This document shows positions 1 through 5,122 of a stretch of DNA of 5,122 bases, piece after piece. The notes below the pieces were generated by a model that worked only from the letters and a program-made list of their open reading frames with translations, ran no database searches and was not told where the DNA came from. Within the stretch, counting starts at the first letter, position 1, and each line of letters begins with the position of its first letter. The DNA comes from an uncultured Azospirillum sp. (lineage in GTDB: Bacteria; Pseudomonadota; Alphaproteobacteria; Azospirillales; Azospirillaceae), in the NCBI GenBank assembly GCA_937960755.1, contig CALGOL010000059.1, forward strand, positions 1 to 5,122. Direction: 5' to 3'. The position numbers and the translations under genes were made by a program.

Positions 1-1832
1 CGGCGGCCAGCCGGGTGCCGGAAGCCGCGGTGACGGAGCTCAGCCTCGCCTACCGCTATCTGCGCAAGGTCGAGCATCGCATCCAGATGATCGACGATCA
101 GCAAACCCACAAGGTGCCGAGCAGCGACGACGGCGTGGCGCGGCTGGCGACCTTCCTCGGCTATCCCGACTCGGAAGCCTTCCGGCTCGAGCTGATGGAG
201 ATGATGGGGCTGGTGGAGGACCGCTACGCCGAGCTGTTTGAAGAAGCGCCCGACCTCGCCCCCGCCGGCAATCTGGTGTTCACCGGGGCCGACGACGATC
301 CCGGCACGCTGGAGACGCTGCGGGAAATGGGCTTCGCCGAACCGTCGCGCGCCATCGCCCTGGTGTCGGGTTGGCACCGCGGCCGTTACCGCGCCACCCG
401 CTCCGCCCGCGCCCGCGAACTGCTGACCGAACTGACGCCCACCTTGCTGCGGGAATTGGCGCGCACCCCCAGCCCCGACGCGGCGCTGGTGCATATGGAC
501 GAATTCCTCGCCCGCCTGCCGGCCGGCGTCGCGGTGTTTTCGCTGTTTTACGCCAACCCCTGGCTCTTGCCGCTGGTGGCGGAAATCATGGGCGGCGCGC
601 CGCGGCTGGCGGAAACCCTGTCCCGTCACCCGGCCTTGCTGGATGGCGTGCTCAGCCCCGGCTTCTTCGATCCGCTGCCCGACCGCCGGACCCTGGCGGC
701 GGATTACGCCCGCGTCGTCGGCGCCGCCCAACATCTGGAGGAGGCGTTGATCCTGGCCCGGCGCTGGACCAACGACCACCGCTTCCAAGCCGGCGCCCAC
801 CTGCTGCGCAACGCCACCGACGGCGAGCGCTGCGGCCCCTTCCTCGCCGATTTGGCGGAAGTGGCGCTGACCGATCTGGCGAGCCGGGTGGAGGACGAAT
901 TCGCCGTCAAGCACGGCCGCATGCCGGGCGGGGCCTGGGTGATTCTGGCGCTGGGCAAGCTGGGCAGCGGTCAGCTCACCATCACTTCCGACATCGACCT
1001 GATCGCGATTTACGACGTTCCGCCGGAAATCAGCCAGTCGGACGGCGGCCGGCCGCTGTCGCCGCCGGAATATTACGCCCGGCTGGTCCAGCGGCTGACC
1101 GTCGCCGTGACCGCGCAGATGGCGGATGGCCGACTGTATGAGGTCGACATGCGGCTGCGGCCGTCCGGCAACGCCGGGCCGCTCGCCACCTCGCTGGCGG
1201 CGTTCTCCAAGTATCAGCGCGATGAGGCGTGGACCTGGGAGCATATGGCGCTGACCCGCGCCCGCGTCGTCGCCGGCGACCCGGCGCTGGCCGCCAAGGT
1301 GACGGCGGAGGTGAACGCGGTGCTGCGCCTGCCCCGCGATCCGACCAAGCTGCTGTTCGACGTCGCCGACATGCGCCGCCGCATCGAAGGCGAATTTCCC
1401 GCCAAAACGGTGTGGAGCCTGAAATACGCCCGCGGCGGGCTGATCGACATCGAATTCGTCGCCCAGTATCTGCAACTGCGCCACGCCGCCGAACGGCCCG
1501 ACATCCTGTCGGTCAACATGGCGGAAAGCCTGGAGCGCGCCCAAGAACTCGGCGTTCTGCCGGCTGACGCCGCAGCCGACTTGCTGACCGCCTTGCGGGC
1601 GTGGCGGCGCACTCAAGGCTATCTGCGGCTGACCGGCGAAGAGGCGCCGACGTCGCGCGCCGCGCCGGCGGTGGCGGAAGGGCTGGCCCGCGCGGTGTTC
1701 CCCGACGACCCGCCAACGGTTGACTTTGCGCAACTGGAAACCAAAGTCGCCGCTATCGCCGCTGCGGCGCACCAGCGGTTTGAGGAGATCATCGCCATCC
1801 CCGCCGCGGACTGTTCGCCGCCCAAGGAATAA
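1..1832 (+). CDS. glnE: Bifunctional glutamine synthetase adenylyltransferase / adenylyl-removing enzyme, C-terminal part (5' end outside window)
   Basis: GlnE attaches AMP to glutamine synthetase, switching it off when nitrogen is plentiful, and removes it again under PII control; it is cytoplasmic. The frame is open from the first base, and the GTG at 15 is an internal valine: codons for Ala-Ala-Ser-Arg precede it. About 609 residues are visible; the family is usually near 950-1000, so the N-terminal adenylyl-removing catalytic site is off-window. Counting from the GTG, residues 10-50 (YRYLRKVEHRIQ, QTHKVP) resemble the end of that N-terminal half. Residues 160-290 are the helical linker. 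The adenylyltransferase nucleotidyltransferase site follows: LGKLGS at 313-318, S325-D326-x-D328, and the third acidic residue D378 in VDMRLRP. RGGLIDIEF at 473-481 and the helical C-terminus are also typical. Stop TAA lies 23 bases before bcp, suggesting co-transcription. Identity is secure from these motifs; no frameshift is seen. Confidence 0.96.
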   Translation, partial: AASRVPEAAVTELSLAYRYLRKVEHRIQMIDDQQTHKVPSSDDGVARLATFLGYPDSEAFRLELMEMMGLVEDRYAELFEEAPDLAPAGNLVFTGADDDPGTLETLREMGFAEPSRAIALVSGWHRGRYRATRSARARELLTELTPTLLRELARTPSPDAALVHMDEFLARLPAGVAVFSLFYANPWLLPLVAEIMGGAPRLAETLSRHPALLDGVLSPGFFDPLPDRRTLAADYARVVGAAQHLEEALILARRWTNDHRFQAGAHLLRNATDGERCGPFLADLAEVALTDLASRVEDEFAVKHGRMPGGAWVILALGKLGSGQLTITSDIDLIAIYDVPPEISQSDGGRPLSPPEYYARLVQRLTVAVTAQMADGRLYEVDMRLRPSGNAGPLATSLAAFSKYQRDEAWTWEHMALTRARVVAGDPALAAKVTAEVNAVLRLPRDPTKLLFDVADMRRRIEGEFPAKTVWSLKYARGGLIDIEFVAQYLQLRHAAERPDILSVNMAESLERAQELGVLPADAAADLLTALRAWRRTQGYLRLTGEEAPTSRAAPAVAEGLARAVFPDDPPTVDFAQLETKVAAIAAAAHQRFEEIIAIPAADCSPPKE

Positions 1833-1855
1833 ACGCTAGAAAGGCCCCTGCCCCC

Positions 1856-2320
1856 ATGTCCGTCGAAGTTGGAAGCCCCGCCCCGGATTTCACCCTGCCC
1901 GCCGACGGCGGCGCCAGCGTCACGTTGTCCGCCTATCGCGGCCGTCCGGTGATTTTGTACTTCTACCCCAAGGACGACACCTCCGGCTGCACCAAGGAAG
2001 CCTGCGGCTTTCGCGACCTTTTCCCCGATTTTTCATCGGCCGACGCGGTGGTGATCGGCGTGTCGAAGGATGGCGTCAAGAGTCACGATAAGTTCAAAGA
2101 AAAATACCAACTTCCGTTTACCCTTGTCGCCGATGAGGATACCACTTTAGCGCAAGCCTATGGCGTGTGGGTGGAAAAGTCGATGTACGGCCGCAAGTAC
2201 ATGGGCATGGACCGCGCCACCTTCCTGATCGACCAGGAGGGCGTCGTCCGCCAGGCATGGCGCAAGGTCAAGGTGACCGGCCATGTCGAGGCGGTGTTGA
2301 AGGCCCTCAAGGCGCTATAG
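1856..2320 (+). CDS. bcp: Thioredoxin-dependent thiol peroxidase, BCP/PrxQ-type peroxiredoxin
   Basis: This cytoplasmic peroxiredoxin reduces hydrogen peroxide and organic hydroperoxides and is recycled by thioredoxin. The 154 residues match the usual BCP length (about 150-160). The AhpC/TSA fold begins at GSPAPDFTLP (6-15). The active site is YPKDDTSGCTKEACGFRD, with T42, peroxidatic C45 and resolving C50, the same spacing as E. coli BCP, so an intramolecular disulfide is expected. S43 replaces the common Pro of TPGC. R120 in MDRATFLID is the likely active-site arginine. No signal peptide is seen. ATG 1856 is chosen because the family N-terminus begins there and AGAAAGG (1838-1844) lies upstream. 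It follows glnE by 23 bases and is probably in the same transcript. Codons around 2085-2160 are more AT-rich than the rest and include a TTA leucine (2147-2149). Family assignment is very secure; the exact substrate preference is unknown. Confidence 0.96.
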   Translation: MSVEVGSPAPDFTLPADGGASVTLSAYRGRPVILYFYPKDDTSGCTKEACGFRDLFPDFSSADAVVIGVSKDGVKSHDKFKEKYQLPFTLVADEDTTLAQAYGVWVEKSMYGRKYMGMDRATFLIDQEGVVRQAWRKVKVTGHVEAVLKALKAL

Positions 2321-2365
2321 GCCCGCGGCTCGGGCCAGCTTCCCCCGCGACGCGCCGTCGCGGGG
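2320..2365 (+). terminator. Tandem hairpins after bcp, possible transcription terminator
   Basis: Two inverted repeats follow the bcp stop codon directly. The first pairs GCCCG (2321-2325) with CGGGC (2331-2335) around a 5-base loop, and one outer G-C pair (2320/2336) extends it. The second is stronger: CCCCGCGAC (2343-2351) pairs with GTCGCGGGG (2357-2365), a perfect 9-bp stem with a GCGCC loop. There is no T-run after it, so it is not a classical intrinsic terminator. It could stop or pause transcription, or protect the 3' end of a glnE-bcp mRNA. The pairing is seen directly; the role is inferred. Confidence 0.45.
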
Positions 2366-2375
2366 ACTGGGTCGC

Positions 2376-2389
2376 TTGACGGTTATCAA
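2376..2389 (+). promoter_or_regulatory. FNR/FixK-family regulator binding box upstream of bacteriohemerythrin
   Basis: TTGAC-GGTT-ATCAA matches the FNR/FixK/ANR consensus TTGAT-N4-ATCAA at 9 of 10 defined bases; outer C2375 and G2390 extend the palindrome by one pair. Proteins of the CRP/FNR family bind such sites as dimers and respond to low oxygen (FNR, FixK) or nitric oxide (DNR/NNR). The centre is about 90 bases before the hemerythrin ATG. If TATTGT (2418-2423) is the -10, the box sits near -47, slightly farther out than the usual class II activator position of -41.5, so activation is plausible but not certain. The match is seen in the sequence; the regulator and the direction of control are inferred. 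Confidence 0.55.
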
Positions 2390-2394
2390 GAGGG

Positions 2395-2423
2395 TATATC
2401 CACAATTCGTTTCAGGTTATTGT
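2395..2423 (+). promoter_or_regulatory. AT-rich candidate core promoter for bacteriohemerythrin
   Basis: Between the FNR-type box and the gene lies an AT-rich patch unlike its GC-rich surroundings, with possible -10 elements TATATC (2395-2400) and TATTGT (2418-2423). No good -35 sits at 16-18 bases from either, which would fit a promoter that depends on an activator. The arms ACAAT (2402-2406) and ATTGT (2419-2423) form a 5-bp inverted repeat over 12 bases that could be chance. The exact start of transcription cannot be fixed from sequence. Confidence 0.25.
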
Positions 2424-2472
2424 ACGTCGCATCAAGCGGCGCCTAGACCGCGAAACGAGCGAGGAAACCCTA

Positions 2473-2925
2473 ATGCAAGCCAAGACCATGAAGCCCGCGC
2501 AGCACGCCCGCTGGGAAGCCGCGGCGTGGAATCCGTCTTACGCCGTCGGCAACGACGCCATCGACGCCGACCACGAACGGCTGTTCGCGCTGTTCAATGA
2601 ATTTGTCGCCGCGGTGAACGACAACCGCGCCGATACCGAAATCCAAGGCGTGTTGGCGGACCTGCTGGAATACACCGACTATCACTTCGACCGCGAAGAA
2701 CGGCTGATGCGGGAATTTGATTATCCCGACTACGCCGACCACAAGGCGATGCACGACGCTTTCGTCGCGCAAGTCCACGACGTCAACAGCGCGCTCGACG
2801 CCGGCGGCGAAAAAGGCGCTTACGTGCTGAGCGTGCTGGGCAAGTGGCTGACCGGCCATATCCTGCACGTCGACGCCAAGGTCGGAACTTGGCTGAAGGA
2901 GCACGACGCCGCCAAGGCGGCCTGA
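2473..2925 (+). CDS. Bacteriohemerythrin, single-domain oxygen-binding di-iron protein
   Basis: Hemerythrins bind O2 reversibly at a non-heme di-iron centre in a four-helix bundle. Bacterial single-domain forms are thought to store, deliver or sense oxygen, and some also react with NO. The 150 residues are a little longer than the 120-140 usual for the family, because of an N-terminal tail of about 13 residues before WEAAAWNPSYAVGNDAID. All seven iron ligands are present in order: H34, H71, E75 (HFDRE), H90 and H94 (HKAMH), H129 and D134 (HILHVD). There is no signal peptide, membrane segment or fused signalling domain, so it is a soluble cytoplasmic carrier rather than a receptor. ATG 2473 has a good ribosome site, GAGGAAA (2461-2467). 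M6 (2488) is a weaker alternative start. It stands alone, with hairpins before and after it and an FNR-type box upstream, so it is probably monocistronic. The physiological role is inferred. Confidence 0.94.
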   Translation: MQAKTMKPAQHARWEAAAWNPSYAVGNDAIDADHERLFALFNEFVAAVNDNRADTEIQGVLADLLEYTDYHFDREERLMREFDYPDYADHKAMHDAFVAQVHDVNSALDAGGEKGAYVLSVLGKWLTGHILHVDAKVGTWLKEHDAAKAA

Positions 2926-2950
2926 CGCTTGGCGGAATATCCGAGGGCGG

Positions 2951-2987
2951 GGGCGTCGCGGCGCCCTTCCCCCGACACCAGTTCGGG
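2951..2987 (+). terminator. GC-rich hairpins after bacteriohemerythrin, weak terminator candidate
   Basis: GGGCG (2951-2955) can pair with CGCCC (2962-2966), and CCCGA (2971-2975) with TCGGG (2983-2987). Both stems are only 5 bp and no T-run follows, so this may be folding expected of GC-rich DNA. It is listed because it lies 25-60 bases after the stop codon of a gene that appears to be transcribed alone. Confidence 0.25.
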
Positions 2988-3007
2988 CGGAGCAGGGGAT
3001 CACGACG

Positions 3008-3038
3008 CTTGACCCGCGGGCGGGATTGCCCACATAGA
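3008..3038 (+). promoter_or_regulatory. Heat-shock (RpoH, sigma-32) type promoter of hslVU
   Basis: CTTGACC (3008-3014) matches five of seven bases of the sigma-32 -35 element CTTGAAA. After 13 bases comes GCCCACATA (3028-3036), which matches the -10 element CCCCATNTA except at its first and sixth positions. The spacing is within the known range of 13-17. Transcription would start near 3043-3046, leaving a leader of about 55-60 bases before the hslV ATG. hslVU is a classic RpoH-controlled operon in proteobacteria, which supports the call. The same DNA can be read as a poorer housekeeping promoter, TTGACC with CATAGA at an 18-base spacing, so both sigma factors may use it. Elements are seen directly; sigma-factor use is inferred. 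Confidence 0.6.
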
Positions 3039-3101
3039 CGCTGAGCGCTTTGACGCGCCGCGCCTGCGCCCCGCCTTATCATTCCGCGAGCCCGCATCCC
3101 T

Positions 3102-3662
3102 ATGGAACGTTCCGCCGCCGATTCCGCCGCGACCTCATGGCACGGCACCACCATCCTTTCCATTCGCAAAGGCGGCTCGGTCGTCATCGCCGGCGACGGA
3201 CAGGTCTCATTCGGCTCGACCGTTATTAAAGGCAACGCCCGCAAGGTGCGGCGGCTGGCCGGCGGTTCGGTGATGGCCGGCTTCGCCGGCGCCACCGCCG
3301 ACGCTTTGGCGCTGTTTGAACGGCTGGAAGGCAAGCTGGAGCAGCATCCCGGTCAATTGGCCCGCGCCTGCGTCGAAATGGCGAAGGACTGGCGCACCGA
3401 CCGCTATTTGCGCCGTTTGGAGGCGATGATGGCGGTGGCCGACGCGAATGTGTCGCTGGTGCTGACCGGCAACGGCGACGTGCTGGAGCCGGAAGACGGC
3501 TTGATCGGCATCGGCTCCGGCGGGGCTTACGCCCTGTCGGCGGCCCGCGCGCTGATCGACGTGGAGGGTTTGGACGCCGAGGCCATCGCCCGCAAGGCGA
3601 TGCGCATCGCGGCGCAAATCTGCGTCTACACCAACGAAAACGTCACGCTGGAAAAGATTTAA
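3102..3662 (+). CDS. hslV: ATP-dependent protease HslUV, proteolytic subunit HslV (ClpQ)
   Basis: HslV forms the double-hexamer threonine-protease core of the HslUV (ClpYQ) machine, which degrades misfolded and regulatory proteins in the cytoplasm. It is an N-terminal nucleophile hydrolase. Of 186 residues the first 15 (ending WHG) are a prosequence, and T16 becomes the catalytic N-terminal threonine of TTILSIRKGG. Counting from that Thr, D17 (GDGQV), K28, K33 (NARKVRRL) and S124 (GSGGAY) fall at the positions conserved in E. coli HslV. The start is unambiguous: between the in-frame TGA at 3051-3053 and the Thr16 codon, ATG 3102 is the only ATG, GTG or TTG. The ribosome site is weak (GCGAG, 3086-3090), so translation may lean on other features of the leader. 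hslU follows after 10 bases, a typical hslVU operon. No missing residues or frameshifts are seen. Confidence 0.97.
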   Translation: MERSAADSAATSWHGTTILSIRKGGSVVIAGDGQVSFGSTVIKGNARKVRRLAGGSVMAGFAGATADALALFERLEGKLEQHPGQLARACVEMAKDWRTDRYLRRLEAMMAVADANVSLVLTGNGDVLEPEDGLIGIGSGGAYALSAARALIDVEGLDAEAIARKAMRIAAQICVYTNENVTLEKI

Positions 3663-3672
3663 AGGCCGCCCC

Positions 3673-4983
3673 ATGACCAGCTTCAGCCCGCGCGAGATCG
3701 TCTCGGAACTCGACCGCCACATCGTCGGCCAACAGGACGCCAAGCGCGCCGTCGCCATCGCCCTGCGCAACCGCTGGCGCCGGCTGCAATTGCCGGAAAA
3801 CCTGCGGGATGAGGTGCTGCCGAAAAACATCCTGATGATCGGCCCCACCGGCGTCGGCAAGACCGAAATCGCCCGCCGCCTCGCCAAGCTGGCGCAAGCG
3901 CCGTTCATCAAGATCGAAGCCACCAAATTCACCGAAGTCGGCTATGTCGGCCGCGACGTCGAACAGATCGTCCGCGATCTGGTGGACAACGCCATTCACC
4001 TGACCCGCGAGCGGCTGCGCAAGGAAGTCAGGGTGCGCGCCGAGCACGCGGCGGAAGAACGGGTGCTGGACGCGCTGTGCGGCGACGGGGCCAGTGAAGA
4101 AACCCGCGCCCGCATGCGCAAAAAACTGCGGGAAGGCGGACTGAACGACCGCGAGATTGAAATCAATGTCGCCGACAACAGCCGCCCCAGCCTGCCCACC
4201 TTCGATCTGCCCAACATGCCGGGGGCGCAGGTCGGCATGCTCAACCTGTCGGACATTTTCGGCAAAGCCTTCGGCGGGACCAAGCCGCGCAAGGTGACGG
4301 TGTCGGAATCCTACGACATCCTGCTGGCGGAAGAATCCGATAAGCTGCTGGACCAGGAAAAGGTGACGGCCGAAGCCATCCAGGCGGTGGAGCAGAAGGG
4401 CATCGTCTTTTTGGACGAAATCGACAAAATCTCTGGTCGGTCGGAATACAAGGGCGGCGCCGACGTGTCCCGCGAAGGGGTGCAGCGCGACCTGCTGCCG
4501 CTGATCGAAGGCACCACGGTTTCCACCAAGCACGGGCCGGTGAAAACCGACCATATCCTGTTCATCGCCTCGGGCGCCTTCCACATCGCCAAGCCGTCCG
4601 ACCTGCTGCCGGAACTGCAAGGCCGGCTGCCGATCCGCGTTGAATTGAAGGCGCTGACCCGCGACGACTTCAAGCGCATCCTGACCGAGCCGGAAGCCAA
4701 TCTCATCATCCAATACAAAGCGTTGATGGCGACCGAAGAGCTGACGCTGAGCTTCGACGACGAGGCGATTGACGAACTGGCCCGGCTGGCGGCGGAAATC
4801 AACGCGACGGTGGAGAACATCGGCGCCCGCCGGCTGCACACGGTGATGGAGCGGCTGTTGGAGGAAATCAGTTTTTCCGCCAGCGACCGCAGCGGCGAAA
4901 CCGTCACGGTGGACGCCGCCCTGGTGCGGGAGAAGGTCGGCGGGTTGGCGAAGAACGCCGATCTGTCGAAATTTATCCTGTAA
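3673..4983 (+). CDS. hslU: ATP-dependent protease HslUV, AAA+ ATPase subunit HslU (ClpY)
   Basis: HslU is the hexameric AAA+ unfoldase that recognises substrates, unfolds them with ATP and threads them into HslV. Its 436 residues are near the E. coli length of 443. In order: N-terminal PREIVSELDRHIVGQ (6-20); Walker A GPTGVGKT (57-64); substrate-gripping pore loop GYVG (90-93); the intermediate I-domain (about 110-240); Walker B IVFLDEID (244-251, with D248 and E249); sensor 1 region FIASGAFH (297-304); arginine finger R318 in LQGRLPIR; sensor 2 GARRLHT (384-390); and the C-terminal tail DLSKFIL, the part that docks into HslV and opens its active sites. ATG 3673 fits the family N-terminus and has AAGG (3662-3665), which overlaps the last base of the hslV stop codon, so the two genes are probably translated together. 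All catalytic motifs are intact. Expression is expected from the heat-shock type promoter before hslV. Confidence 0.98.
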   Translation: MTSFSPREIVSELDRHIVGQQDAKRAVAIALRNRWRRLQLPENLRDEVLPKNILMIGPTGVGKTEIARRLAKLAQAPFIKIEATKFTEVGYVGRDVEQIVRDLVDNAIHLTRERLRKEVRVRAEHAAEERVLDALCGDGASEETRARMRKKLREGGLNDREIEINVADNSRPSLPTFDLPNMPGAQVGMLNLSDIFGKAFGGTKPRKVTVSESYDILLAEESDKLLDQEKVTAEAIQAVEQKGIVFLDEIDKISGRSEYKGGADVSREGVQRDLLPLIEGTTVSTKHGPVKTDHILFIASGAFHIAKPSDLLPELQGRLPIRVELKALTRDDFKRILTEPEANLIIQYKALMATEELTLSFDDEAIDELARLAAEINATVENIGARRLHTVMERLLEEISFSASDRSGETVTVDAALVREKVGGLAKNADLSKFIL

Positions 4984-5010
4984 GCAGAGTAATCGGGTGA
5001 AGGAACACGA

Positions 5011-5048
5011 CCCTCGCCCCCCGGGAGAGGGCATTCACACATCTTTTT
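5011..5048 (+). terminator. Hairpin and T-run downstream of hslU, possible terminator of hslVU
   Basis: CCCTC (5011-5015) pairs with GAGGG (5027-5031), and after one mismatch CCC (5017-5019) pairs with GGG (5023-5025), giving an imperfect stem-loop 27 bases after the hslU stop. A T-run, CTTTTT (5043-5048), follows, but 11 bases past the stem, farther than in a standard intrinsic terminator. The hairpin resembles the CCCTC...GAGGG palindromes scattered between genes in many proteobacteria, so it may be a repeat that also ends transcription. Confidence 0.4.
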
Positions 5049-5074
5049 AGCTTTGATTTTCCTATCTTTTTTTC

Positions 5075-5103
5075 TCGTCACCCCGGCGAAGGCCGGGGTC
5101 CAC
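5075..5103. repeat. REP-like dispersed palindrome (CCCCGGC-GAAG-GCCGGGG)
   Basis: CCCCGGC (5081-5087) and GCCGGGG (5092-5098) form a perfect 7-bp stem with a GAAG loop, extended by an A-T pair (5080/5099), and flanked by CGTC on the left and TCCAC on the right. This is the layout of a very common intergenic repeat of proteobacteria (CGTCA-CCCGGCGAAxGCCGGG-TCCA). The reverse strand encodes the meaningless peptide TPAFAGVT, often seen in false ORFs made from this repeat. It may be mobilised by a REP-type transposase elsewhere in the genome. Only one copy is in view, so repetition is inferred from family resemblance. Confidence 0.6.
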
Positions 5104-5122
5104 CTCATCAGCTAAGTTGTTG

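Larger units (their letters stand above)
4984..5122. other. Intergenic region after hslU with an AT-rich tract
   Basis: No gene is supported here. The stretch 5032-5076 is strikingly AT-rich for this genome, with T-runs at 5044-5048 and 5067-5073, set between the two palindromes described separately. The last 20 bases show nothing recognisable. The next gene is outside the window. Confidence 0.7.

Noticed and set aside
15..17. GTG as the start codon of the first gene
   Set aside because: The frame is open upstream to the window edge, and the protein begins in the middle of the GlnE fold, so this is an internal valine codon.
371..1141. A 256-codon plus-strand frame inside glnE
   Set aside because: It is a frame-shifted shadow of glnE, very rich in R, P, A and G with no domain; the glnE frame carries the conserved motifs.
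3013..3020. CCCGCGGG palindrome as an operator
   Set aside because: Eight-base GC palindromes are expected by chance at this base composition, and it lies within the spacer of the proposed promoter without other support.
2470..3033. A 187-codon minus-strand frame opposite the hemerythrin gene
   Set aside because: It covers the antisense of a complete hemerythrin with all ligands and has no plausible ribosome site or domain.
3049..3083. A second promoter before hslV built from TTTGACG and TTATCATT
   Set aside because: The spacing between the hexamers is 20 bases or more, too long for a sigma-70 promoter, and the RpoH-type site upstream is a better fit.
3207..3932. A 241-codon minus-strand frame over hslV and the start of hslU
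   Set aside because: It runs antisense to two clearly conserved genes and has no recognisable motif.
3643..5034. A 463-codon open frame on the minus strand, opposite almost all of hslU
   Set aside because: It mirrors hslU codons in a GC-rich genome, where antisense frames stay open easily. The translation is rich in Q, G, R and F with no recognisable domain, and hslU is fully intact on the other strand.
4311..5108. A 265-codon minus-strand frame starting in the 3' palindrome
   Set aside because: Its start lies in the REP-like repeat (peptide TPAFAGVT, typical of false ORFs), and the rest is antisense to hslU with Ser/Arg-rich low-complexity composition.

Overview
This is an ordinary-looking, GC-rich chromosomal stretch. 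The codon use, the glnE variant and the WHG-TT form of HslV point to an alphaproteobacterium. The hemerythrin and the general style suggest a Rhodospirillales / Magnetospirillum-like lineage, but the taxon is an inference from protein style, not something proven here. All confident genes lie on the + strand, in the order glnE (3' part only), bcp, bacteriohemerythrin, hslV, hslU. I see no tRNA, rRNA, CRISPR, insertion sequence or phage gene.

Region 1 (1-2320): the C-terminal two thirds of GlnE, the enzyme that adenylylates and deadenylylates glutamine synthetase. After 23 bases comes a BCP-type thiol peroxidase with an intact Cys45/Cys50 pair. The short gap and the lack of a terminator between them suggest co-transcription. 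Two hairpins follow bcp.

Region 2 (2321-2925): a 152-base intergenic region leads to a single-domain bacteriohemerythrin with all seven di-iron ligands. The region holds TTGAC-N4-ATCAA, a 9/10 match to the FNR/FixK-family box (TTGAT-N4-ATCAA). This suggests that an oxygen-responsive CRP/FNR-family regulator controls this oxygen-binding protein. It is the most interesting regulatory observation in the window.

Region 3 (2926-4983): a 176-base intergenic region contains a heat-shock (RpoH, sigma-32) type promoter. It is followed by the hslV-hslU operon, with a 10-base gap between the genes. Together these encode the ATP-dependent HslUV (ClpYQ) protease. HslV carries a 15-residue prosequence before its catalytic threonine, and the sequence leaves no other start codon that could remove it.

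Region 4 (4984-5122): non-coding DNA with a hairpin after hslU, an AT-rich tract, and a palindrome of the dispersed 'CCCCGGC-GAAG-GCCGGGG' kind common in proteobacterial intergenic regions.

Functionally, the window groups nitrogen-assimilation control, peroxide defence, oxygen binding and protein quality control. Apart from the two likely operons, I see no sign that these genes form one system, and I did not find a novel multi-gene system.
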